Origin: Bugula neritina
Taxonomy: Eukaryota > Bryozoa > Gymnolaemata > Cheilostomatida > Bugulidae
Direction: 5' to 3'
NCBI GenBank assembly: GCA_964035545.1
Contig: OZ037772.1
Span: 434,001-498,000, forward strand
Length of the DNA: 64,000 nt
Positions 50,930 through 61,289 of this stretch are shown piece after piece. Position numbers and translations under genes: made by a program. Positions within the stretch are counted from its first letter, which is position 1, and the number at the start of each line of letters is the position of its first letter. Under the pieces are notes generated by a model. It had not been told where the DNA came from. It worked only from the letters and a program-made list of their open reading frames with translations, and did not search any database.

Positions 50930-51467
50930 TTGGGGTAATTGTAATTTGTTGTATTTAATTACATTTTTTCAAGTAATTGAATGTAATTTGTGATTGATGT
51001 ATAAAAATGTAATTGTAATTGTAATTAATTACATATCTAATGTAATTGATTTTTACAATTACATCTCAATTACTTCAAACTTTTAAATCTTAAGAAATTC
51101 ATTCTTTTTTAACATGCCTACTGTTAAATAACAAGTTCAGGTTAAGTCAATGTAGTATAGTATCAGTGTTGAGAACAAAGGAGGTTCACCACTGTCAAAA
51201 TTGCCCCTGCTAGTTGGACCCTAGAAGTGAAATTGCATAACTTCCATTTGTCCTTTGTGAGAACAAAAGTAATTGTAATTGTAATTAATTGCTCTACAAT
51301 GTAATTTTGTAATGTAATTAATTACAATTATTTCAACTGTAATTATAATTGTAATTGACAAATTCTCATGTAACTGTAATTAATTACATTCACATGTAAT
51401 TGACCCCAACAACCCTGGTTTATTATGGAGCTCATACTTTTATTGTTCAAGGTCTAGATGTATTCTC
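50930..51467. repeat. Duplicated intron segment with TAATTACA repeats
   Basis: Matches 535-840 and the TGTAATT-rich DNA around 350-440 of the L1 flank. Homology to L1 is interrupted at 51467 by the inserted element and resumes at 54030. Confidence 0.8.
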
Positions 51468-52382
51468 CACAGTTAGTTTAAGGTCATTACTTTCCAGATT
51501 CAGGCACTGCTTTATGTTATATATAAAAGGTTTCCAGGGGATAGCTCGAACAGTTTTTGTCTCACATTAACAAATTTTACATGAAAAGATAGCTCTTGCA
51601 TTCCTCTTTCATATACTTTTTTAATTTTTCAATAAAAAATTTTCTGAGAAAGTTGTTGCATAATAAGTAAAATTTTACACCCTCCATGTTCCACTGCTGT
51701 AGCACAGGGGATTCATTTTATAAAGTCTAAAAGTTAAACTTGACATTCCTTGATATGTTTTCTCTAATATACTTTCTTTGTTTTTTGAAATTCTGTTTAT
51801 GCTCTTCACAATTTGGTAAAAACATACACCATTTTGCAAGTTTCACTGCAATTTTCTAAATTCTTCATATGGTGGTTCTAGCTACGCTCCTGTGACTAAT
51901 TATAACATTCCTAGTACGTTTGCCGCTCTGCGCTATCACAATAACATATAGTACCCTCTCGCACAAATTGGCAATCTATTGGATTTCTGCCAAGATAATG
52001 TTCCCTGTTTTACATTAGCACTTAGCTGAATCATCTCACTATGATACAATAATATATTGAAAATGCCTCAGCACAACATAATTCTTTGTTTGTTTGGCAG
52101 AGTTAATTTCAGCTAAATCACTTCACTTTGCAGTCTTGTCAGTAAAGGTCTGTCTATAGCGCAGCAGGTGTACCTTCAGTTTCTCTAATTCACATATGAT
52201 TATTTTAAGTACATTGTATTCTATAAGATCAATTTAAGGTTTAGTCCAGCGTTCAGTATCTAATTATTATGCATGTATGTTGTCTTACTGTTGAACAAAA
52301 GTTAAAAAAAAACTTTACACTTATAGCCATATTTATTATACATGCGTAGGATTTGCATAAATTGACAAAAAAAATTGCAACA

Positions 52383-52455
52383 AAACAAGGTTGAACCATG
52401 ACCCACCAACTCGTCGCTGACGCCTCTAACCTCTGGACCACGCAGTCATCGTTAA
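52383..52455 (-). other. tRNA-like sequence inside the TIR element
   Basis: Minus strand has TGGTCCAGAGG, a perfect A-box, then TTAGAGGCGTC, and 30 bases on GGTTCAACC, a good B-box. The spacing fits a tRNA-derived SINE head or tRNA relic. Confidence 0.5.
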
Positions 52456-53198
52456 TGAGACGCGCACTATATGAGTCACTATCATTACATAAATATTTCG
52501 CGGCAAACGGGTTATAATTGTTAGGCTGTCAATTCATGTTGATAGCAGTCAACTGTTGCAATAGTCCCGGGTTACTAGCAAAGCTAATGGTTTTGAACAA
52601 ATAACCCAAAAGTTTAAAAATAAGTAGCTTGCGTATTACTAGCTACAAAAACAGGTCTGAAATAGACTGGTAAAGCAAGCTCTTATTGTAGAGTTTGCAG
52701 ATGTGCTCTAAAATAAAACTTAAACTGTATGCTATTACATAAGTATTTGTATGCGAGAGATAAATGGACATTACTGAGTTTCTGGAAAACAACATACTTG
52801 AAGTTAACTTTGACAATGGTGTGTTATTTTCATCATAGCTAGCCTATAGCATGAATCTCTAATCATATGAATCTTTATGAAGCCCACAGCTCATGTAAGG
52901 GTGGCAATGTAATTTGAAATGAACAATTATGTTGCTGCATTGTGTCTAAGGTATATTAGAGAGCAGAATTTGGTTTTAATAGCCTACCCCAACGGCATTC
53001 TACAATGCAGCTTATATGCTGGCAGTTGTAATAAGTACTGTCAATAGCAAGGTTACTATCACTGCTAGCTCTGTGCAGTATGTAACCTCTTGAATAATTG
53101 CGCCAATTTTAAACTCTTGGAAGTTGGCCAAGTTATCATATCGCAGCCAGCCACCGGAGACAAAGCATCAGAGCTATTCATATAATATTATACTGACG

Positions 53199-53250
53199 CA
53201 CTTGGTAGCAGAGTGGCTAATCTAATATAGTTCATAGTTCAACACCCTTT
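53199..53250 (+). other. Second tRNA-like sequence inside the TIR element
   Basis: TAGCAGAGTGG (53206-53216) is a perfect A-box, and TAGTTCAACACCC about 20 bases later is a near B-box. Spacing is short, so this is weaker than the one at 52383. Confidence 0.35.
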
Positions 53251-54296
53251 ACTTTGGGAATACAGCCTCTTTTTTTAGGTTTACCTTACAAAGCATGAAA
53301 ATATCTAAACTGATATTCTGATAATTTAGAGGTACATTTTGAAAACTAGGTTAATTGCACTTGTTTGCACAACAACAATAATAAAATAGATATTATGCAG
53401 TATAATAAAAACACACATAATACTATATAATATATTATAATGATAATAATATAATATTATAAGTACCATTACTGCATTTTATAAATCACATGGTTGCCAA
53501 AAAAATGTATCACAAATTTTGTAATTATACATCAAAAATAGAACTAGCTAGGCAGCAGGTTAGAATAGAGTAAATTTTTAAAACATGAAATCATGATTTG
53601 ACTATTGTTTTATTTAGGCCAACCAACCTAGGAATACAAGATTGGGTTTTAGCTGACAGTTTATAACATTTAGCTTTTGAGCCAGCAGCACTGGCACTTG
53701 TGAAGTATAGGCAAAGTTAGTGAAGCGAGACTAACAAGCACTCAAATACAAGGCATATTGAGACACAATAACAAGTCAGGAGCGTATAAATTGAAAAGAA
53801 TGTGGAAGGGGGACTATGTTTTTCAACAAGCTATAACTTAAACATGAATTGGCTTTTGAAAAAAATAAAAAAGTATATTGGAGAACATAAATTTCTTTAT
53901 CTTTTCATATTTTTTTTGTTCCTGTGACATTCAACCTGTTCGAGCTATCAGTGGAACATTGTTCATATAGAACATAAAGCACCTGGCAAAGAGCCAGAAA
54001 ATGAAAAGTATGACCTTAAACCAACTGTGTCCACCATGTTTTTACTAGAAGTAAACTTTAATTCGGTAATAAGTTTAAAATAAATTGATTTTTCCTATTT
54101 TGCTGTTTATTGTTGCCTGAGTATTGTAATGAGAATATTAGCTTCACAATACCAGTGCAGCGATGTGATTGGTTTGACAATATCAATGCAGCGATGTGAT
54201 TGGCTTGACAGTATCAGAGTAGTGATGTGATTGGCTACTCTGTTCTGTTCTGCAGGGCCATGCCTACTTGTATTATGTGTTAATCTTGTTTTGCAG

Positions 54297-56094
54297 TGAA
54301 CAGAAAGGGATAATGGATCCTAAAAGACACCCAGGATCTTACAGAACTGATGGAGAGGAAGGGTTCACCCGATGTTGATGGCCTGCCTGCTATATCCGGC
54401 AATCCTGGAGATGCAGGAGAAAGGAGACCACCTGGTTTCTCAGGAGATACCGGACTTTTTGGAGAACCAGGTGATGTTTATGCTCAATTGAGTTTAATCT
54501 GTCAAGTTATGTTGGGATCTTTTTCGTTTTCATTATTTTATGTTTGTTATGTGGAAAAGGGGAAAACTCTATCTCGAAGCATTTTTGTTTTTTCAGAGAG
54601 CTTTGGATTATTTGATTATGGTCTACACAGGGGTGTAGACAAACTAAACTAGACAGGGGTGTAGACAGACTAAACTTACTACGAACTTATAACTACCCTG
54701 CGTCATGCTGTCATGAGGTCTCTATTCTCTCTTATAATTTGACTTTTATTTAGCGAGCAGATTTCAAGTGGGCTATTCTATAGTGACCAGTCACACTGTT
54801 TATTATAGCAACAGAGAAATCAAGTTGAAAACTAGTTGCACCTGTTGTGATGCTATCACTGGGTGCTTACCGGTAGAGACGGAGTACCTGGACCTGTTGA
54901 GATAGGATATCAGGGTAAACAAGGAGATCAAGGTCCTGCAGCTAAGAATTCGGAGTTAATCACTATTGTTTGTGTATTTCTATTCTTTTTAGGTATTCTA
55001 TAATATGCTGGGGTTGTCAGATTGATCTAGTGGAGTTACCTCCTCTTAAGTGAAAGATACTTTAATATTATAATTTGCTCATCAATCTGACTGATTAAAG
55101 CTACTGCTGTCAAAAAACAAGATTGTTGCAGTCTAAAAATTAACGCCAGCTATAAACTATACGCAGCAAATCTTTTAGCTTGGAGTAAATTGACCAATCT
55201 TTGATAATCAATTTTAATTTTTTAGCTTTTATAGTATGGATGTTGATGAGTGTTGCTATAGTAACATGTTGGTTTCCTGTATGGATTGTAGTTTGAGTAT
55301 CAGGCAAAGTTTTCCCGATTCAACTTCCTTCGAATTCACTCTGAGAGAGCAAAGCAAACCCTGACTCACAGGTAATAGTCACTGCTAGCAGCTTATCAAA
55401 TAGTCACTAGTTGCTAGTCACCAGATATTAGTCCTCTACTATGTTGCTAGTCACTTGATAATCTGAACAATCACTGGCTTCTTCTTAAGCTGAGTGAGTT
55501 GTTGGTATGACTGTTCCTTTTGCTGATTGTAGATGTATAAACTCAGTGGCAGTACAAGATGCATGCGAAAGGAAGAATAAGTCAGTCATTTTATATACAG
55601 CTGGTGATAAAGAATACACAGCGACAGATAGCAGGTCCCAATATTCCGTGCTGCAGGATTTTTACAAGGTATCTAAATCTGACCTATATACTGTAAATCT
55701 GACCTATATAGTGTAAATCTGACCTATAAAGTGTAAATCTGACCTATATAGTGTAAACCTGACCTATATAGCATAAATTCGACCTGCACTTGAACATGAT
55801 TGCGATAGTTGCATTTTTTTTATATTGATATACAATATAGCTTGCCTTTGAGGCTTTTTAACAACTACTCATGAGTTCAACCCAAAAGCCACTTTGATTT
55901 CTGTGCAAGTTTAGAGTTTTGAGTTTGCCGTCTGCCATTTTGTAGTATTCCAAATACCATCAGAAGCTCTGACAGTGATTGAGATTGACACCAAGACCCC
56001 CACCCACTTGCATATTAATGACATTGCTCCTGGTGACATCAGGACCACCCACAAAGAGTTTGGGGTTCAGCTTGGAGAAGTCTGCTTTTCATAG
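54297..56094 (+). pseudogene. Fibrillar collagen L3, deleted copy of L1
   Basis: Exon 54297-54470 corresponds to L1 1071-1238 (GNPGDAGERRPPGFSGDTG, with one Gly to Ala). The second exon copy at about 54872-54940 has lost both splice sites: the acceptor CAG is CCG and the donor CAGGTAAAA is CAGCTAAGA. From 55015 to about 55235 unrelated DNA replaces all L1 exons from 2382 to 4713. COLFI exons 55292-55371, 55533-55668 and 55946-56094 remain. In the middle one the conserved DDC is DFY, so a COLFI Cys is gone. The last exon is in frame through [20 protein letters not shown] and ends at TAG 56092-56094. This cannot make a collagen. Confidence 0.85.
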
Positions 56095-56480
56095 ACTCAT
56101 ATCTAACAACAGTTTTATTTGTCTGATTTGTAAGACTGTTCCTGATTAGATAATTAGTGGCCAATCAGAGAATGCAATCAATGTTTGGTTGGCTGAGACC
56201 AGCAGTCTGATTTTTATATAACCTAATTTTAAATGAAAGATTTGATTACTCTAAATAAATTTATCTGAGACTTCCAAGGCAGTGATGGTGATTTTTGTAC
56301 ATATAAATTTGAAGGAGTTTAGCTATAGAGTTTATGCTGTTTTTTTAATTATTCCACCATAACCTGAGATTGTGAGTAGTAATTCTAGAATGAGATAGGG
56401 AGGGTGTTATGCCCCTCCCTGTGATTTTATATATTTAGAAATTGTTGTTGATTTAGTAATTCTGTTGGTGCTACATTTTT
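56095..56480. other. 3' flank of L3
   Basis: Homologous to 5789-6170 with small indels. Homology ends at about 56480, where the 11488-type repeat begins. Confidence 0.75.
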
Positions 56481-56484
56481 GAAT

Positions 56485-56790
56485 TAATTTAATCCAATCA
56501 TTTCTTTAATATTGCAAAATATATTTTACCATACAGCACTACACAATTTATTTCTCAGCTTGTAAATTTCACCATCAAAATTATTATAGTACTAAAGTTG
56601 GTCACAGATTTCTGATAAGCTGCAGTTTTCAGATCTGATTATTTATCCTATTCATCCTGAAATGAGACATTGTTAGTTTAAAATGGAATTTTACATATAT
56701 TTTAGTTACTTAGTTCCAACTGTGTTGACCATATGAACATTTTAAATTTTACTTTGGCTGCTATGAAGTATATAAGCAAATGGCATTAAG
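56485..56790. repeat. Dispersed repeat, copy 2 (also at 11488-11790)
   Basis: Same orientation and same ends as copy 1. It starts exactly at the right end of the L1/L3 duplication and ends next to a Penelope fragment. Confidence 0.8.
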
Positions 56791-56807
56791 TTATTAATAT
56801 ATAATAA

Positions 56808-57165
56808 GGTTTGCAAAGACTTAATATACCAAGCAACTGTGACAAGACATGCCAATAACTCCAGCCAATCATACATAGGACTTTGTTCAACTACCTTCAA
56901 AGCCAGACTCAGCAACCATAAAGCCTCTTTCCTACATGCAGATAAAGCCAACAACACACAACTCAGCAGACACATCCGGGATTTAGAACAAAAACAACAC
57001 GAAATTCAGCCTAAAATGGATCATTTTAAAAATTTGTAAATCATACTCAAAACCTAATCAACAGATGTAACTTATGTAGCTATGACAAATATGTAATTTT
57101 GAAACAACCGGAGTTATCCACTCTCAACAAACGCAACGAGCGAAGTGTGAGAATTCCATGCTAGT
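56808..57165 (+). pseudogene. Penelope-like GIY-YIG endonuclease fragment
   Basis: Reads VCKDLIYQATVTRHANNSSQ, SYIGLCSTTFKARLSNHKAS, QLSRHIRDLEQ, then after stops RCNLCSYDKYVIL, LNKRNE and SVRIPC. It has the YIGL of the GIY-YIG signature, the FKxRxxNHxxSF helix and the CNLC/LNxRNE tail. It is a third Penelope-like fragment in the window, broken by at least two stops. Confidence 0.75.
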
Positions 57166-57336
57166 GACCTGCCACACACAGTGCGTGTGTTGCGAGTGCA
57201 AAATATTATTAGCAAATGATGTTAGCGTTAAACTTTACTGCTCGCCTACAGACGTTTGTTTTTAAACAGCGTCACCGGGCAAAGTAATTTGGATATTATA
57301 AAAGCGGAAATGTAAAATATATAAAACTGTTTTAAT

Positions 57337-57835
57337 TCAGCTCAGTATATTATGTCATACAGCATATTATGTTATACAGTATATTATGTTATACAGTATA
57401 TTATGTTATAGAGTATATACTATGTTATACAGTATACTCTGTTATACAGCATATTATGTTATACAGTATATTATGTTATACAGTATATTATGTTATACAA
57501 TATATTGTGTTATAATACAGTGTATAATGTTATACAGTATATTACGCTATACAGCATATTATGTTATACAGTATACTATGTTATACAGTATATTATGTTA
57601 TACAGTATATACTATGTTATACAGTATACTCTGTTATACAGTATAATTATTATGTTATACAGTATACTCTGTTATACAGTATACTATGTTATACAGTATA
57701 TACTATGTTATACAGTATACTATGTTATACAGTATATTATGCTATACAGTATACTATGTTATACAGTATACTATGTTATACAGTATATTATGTTATACAG
57801 TATATTATGTTATACAGTATACTGTATACTGTCAT
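57337..57835. repeat. 17-bp AT minisatellite
   Basis: About 29 units of ATTATGTTATACAGTAT with ACTATG and CTCTG variants. Long Tyr/Ile/Leu/Cys frames across it are artefacts. Confidence 0.93.
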
Positions 57836-57949
57836 TGAGCTGGTTTACAGTGAAGGATGATTTGCTGAATTTTGTGTTTTTATATAAGATAGGATTCCTT
57901 CAATTAATATGCTAATGGTTAGGAATCAGCAAATAAACTGCCTTGACCT

Positions 57950-58253
57950 GCAAAGTGACCTACAATGTGCAGCTTGTCAAAACCCAAGTCAAACTTAAGC
58001 AAGCTGCAGCACAAATTCACCAGCTTCAGCCATAATATTAATAATTGAACTGCTTTGTGCTTTTTACATGCATAATATAATAATCATAATCTTATTATTA
58101 TAATCAAATATACTAGAACAAATATAGACTTCTATTGTATATTATGCCTATCATTCATAAATTGCACTTTTAGAAAAAGGGGAACTTAATAGTAAACAGT
58201 TATGGAAGGGGAGATGATATGGCATGAAAAAGGTTTGGAACCACTGAGCTAAA
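57950..58253 (-). mobile_element. hAT-like element, partial copy
   Basis: On the minus strand it begins CAGTGGTTCCAAACCTTTTT at 58253 and then follows the element at 61779: TTTACTATTAAGT(T/C)CCC, ATTATGCATGT and GCAGTTCAATTATTAATATT occur in the same order. The second terminal inverted repeat is not seen, so it is truncated. Confidence 0.6.
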
Positions 58254-58639
58254 CGAACCACCATACCTCTACCATAGCATCACATCCCTCTGCCATCTTG
58301 ATTGCAGCCTGCCAATTAAGAAAATTCAGGATTAACCAGAGATTCAGTGATGTCGCTGAATATGCTAGTACTAAACAGCTCAACTTAAACAAAATAAATA
58401 TATTTTACATAATGAAAGTACAAACAAAAAGATGCAAGTGCTAGCTGACACTCAAGACTACTGATAAGAGACAAATTTCTTGTAGATATTTTGCTACTAT
58501 AGAGGACATTGACGTTATCGGTATATTTGTAATTTGAAAATATACATTCTAAATTAGCTCAATTGAAAAATATGTACACTTCCTGCCCTGGATAATTTTT
58601 TAGATTTCAACCTAAGAGTTGTCTATCTTCGACACAATA

Positions 58640-58800
58640 TAGCGATCGGCTCACTGAATGCAACATTTCTTTCACGTGATTATTATAGAGCTTTGTATCG
58701 ACCTTTGTAGTCGAGTGACGTGTAATAATCCTTCTGCGCGCAGAACTTCCTCGTTATTTTGGTTTTATTGTGCCTCATCTAAGTTACTACTTACTAGTAA
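58640..58800 (+). promoter_or_regulatory. Possible promoter of the RING/B-box gene
   Basis: A local rise in GC and CpG with GAGTGACGTG (CRE/E-box-like) and the palindrome TCTGCGCGCAGA, 2.5 kb upstream of the RING ATG. Flanked downstream by two copies of a 125-bp repeat. Position and composition only. Confidence 0.3.
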
Positions 58801-59565
58801 TAAATACTAGTTACCAAGTTTCTTACCAGTTTACAGACTGACACTATTGACTCTCGTGAGGTGAGAACAGTTTGAGTTATCTCATCATTTCTCAAATTAA
58901 TCAGGTACCCGTACTTTAATACTTGCAGTTAGATTTACTATTTTACTTTTAGTTTTAGTATTTACTATTTAAGTATTTTAGTATTTAGTATTTTACTATT
59001 TTAATTCTAGATTTACTTTTACTTTTAGTTTTAGTTTTACTTTTAGCCTTTAGGCTTTAGGTTTAAGTCTAGGCTTATAACTTATATAATATCAATATAG
59101 GATTAAGCTTAAGACTACGTTATATTTAAATTATAAGTTATATAAATTAAAATTCTTACAGTTAATGTTATAATGTTAATTAAATATAATTGTTTCTCTT
59201 TCAGTCTTTGATTTGAAATTTACAATAGACATAGTAATACCATAGCTCATAGGCATATGATCTATAATTAATTAATTATAATGATTTATCGAGTAATATA
59301 AATATGAATATCGTATTAATAATACTAAATTTATTATTATTATAAAAAATTTAATCGACTTCAAGTTTAGGTTCAAGTTTTAATACTAAAAAAAATTGAT
59401 CTACTAGTAGTAGTACTAGTACTACTACTACTACTATTCATATTGTGCCTCATCTCAGTTACTAGTTACCAAGTGTCCGACCAGTTTACTGACTAACACT
59501 ATTGACTCTCGTGAGGTGAGAGCATTTTGAGTCATCTCATCATTTCTCAAATTAATCAGGTACTT
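58770..59565. repeat. Direct repeat of about 125 bp (58770-58905 and 59442-59565)
   Basis: Both copies run from GCCTCATCT through TGACTCTCGTGAGGTGAGA-type sequence (CACTATTGACTCTCGTGAGG) to AAATTAATCAGGTAC, separated by about 540 bp of TTTAGTATTTACT-rich DNA. CTCTCGTGAGGTGAGAA may hold a splice donor (GAG|GTGAGA), so the repeat could duplicate a 5' UTR exon. Confidence 0.75.
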
Positions 59566-59569
59566 TACT

Positions 59570-61285
59570 ACTTACAGTTTCCGTTAGATTTACTAATTAC
59601 TTTGTCTTTTAGACTAAGAGTACTACAATATGACTATGAGTATGACTATGAGTATAGACTATAGTGTATACTATTACTATTAGTATTAGTATTAGTATTA
59701 GTATTACTATTATAATTTGTATTGTTGTATGAGTAATTAGTATTATCTTCTTTCACTCATTGCACTACATTTACTATAAGTATAAGTATAATTATAACTA
59801 TAAACTTAAAGTGTAAGTTACTATATTAATATTACTGCACTACTATAACTGTCAGTATTACTTTTAGCGTTACAGTTGGTCTTACTGCCAGTGCCAGGTC
59901 TGCTACCAACATCATTAAATTTATTTATAATGATAATATTGCCATTGGTGATTATCACACAATATTATTGATTATCGACATAGCTCGACTTTGTTAAGTC
60001 AATATTTAACAAGTTGGTTTTATAATACTAATATCAATAGGTTTATTATAACCAGTGAGTCGCTTATTTTTACTTTGTGAATTTATGATTGTAGCATTTT
60101 CATACTTATAATATTTATTGCAAATTTTTGAATTAATGTTACACTTACTCAATTTGAATATCAGAATATCTTACCACTGGCACTAGTCAGTTATTAATTA
60201 ATGACAGTGCATAGTGATCACTGCATGTGATACATTGTCATACCCTGCACATCCCAATGCACTGCCCTTCTGGATTCATTGTGAATAGCGTATTCGGTTG
60301 GCTTATATTATTTTACTCAGCTTTGATTATACAACTAACACGTACTGCACTGCTCTAATTTATGTAACAATGCTTGCTAGTTGCTGCTATCTTTACCTCT
60401 ATATTTCTGTCATTCAAAAACTAACATAATTACATAATAGGTACATAATTGGAATTTGACTATTCTATAAATTACTGAGAATATATGGTTAGCCACATTT
60501 ATATGATGTACTCTTGTTGTAGACATAAAATATGAGGTTAGTGTTAATAAATCATTTGCTAGGTAAGAGTGTAGAATAAATAATTGACTAGAGATGAGTG
60601 TAGAAGCTGCCAACTCATGAAACAACTACACCTGATCTAACAGAAGCACAAACATGTTAAATTAGTTTGTTTCACACCACCATAGTTTCTATTAGATGAT
60701 TAGAATAGCAAACTAGCCGTTGATGGCATGTTTCCTGGCTGGTCGAAGGATTAGCCAATGCATCACCAATATTCCAGAGATGTTAAAATAAGTTTTTTAA
60801 TTTAGATTATTAAGATAACAAATAATTTTTAACACCCAGCACAAAATATTTTATGAGACTATGTTTTCTCCCACTGCTATGTTTCCCCCTGTTTTGTGTC
60901 TTAGCGTGAGCCCACTCTACATATTAGAAACACTTGATTAGTGATGTTCAATAGAAGTAGAATAATAGTGTTCACTGAAGCACACAACATTGCTTCATAT
61001 TTACTGTATGTGGAGTTTGAGTCACCAGCAATAAACTATTCAGTGATTACAATGGAAACAATACAGCCTTTGTTAGAGAGTTAAAGCTGTGAGCTCAGCA
61101 TGTTGTAGCTGGCTATCATGTATACCAGTGTTATTAACTGCCTTTGTTTAACATTATTTTTCACTTTATTTTGTATGGTTTGTTGTTAATGGTTAAGTCT
61201 TTGATTTGGAAACCTTCACAGATGTGGTGTGAAATATTATGCTAAGAGTATGTGCATCTTTTACAGGATTTCCTTATTATATAAC
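59570..61285. other. Intron or 5' region upstream of the RING exon
   Basis: AT-rich, with TATTAGTATTAGTA runs at 59665-59710. No exon recognised. Confidence 0.4.
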
Positions 61286-61289
61286 CAAG

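Larger units (their letters stand above)
51468..54029. mobile_element. 2.56-kb element with long terminal inverted repeats
   Basis: Left end CACAGTTAGTTTAAGGTCAT and the inverse of the right end CACAGTTGGTTTAAGGTCAT begin imperfect inverted repeats of about 200 bp that share GCTTTATGTT, GATAGCTCGAACAG, ATGAAAAGATA and ATATACTTTTTTA in order. L1 (830-845) has the uninterrupted sequence TATTCTCCACCATGTTTTTA, so the insertion site is known from an internal empty site. The duplicated target is either TC or, if three bases were lost at the left end, TCCAC. No long ORF or transposase is seen, so it is non-autonomous. Superfamily not determined. Confidence 0.8.

Noticed and set aside
57386-57915. 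Overlapping Tyr/Cys/Leu-rich frames of up to 141 codons
   Set aside because: All arise from the 17-bp AT minisatellite and show no domain or splice sites.
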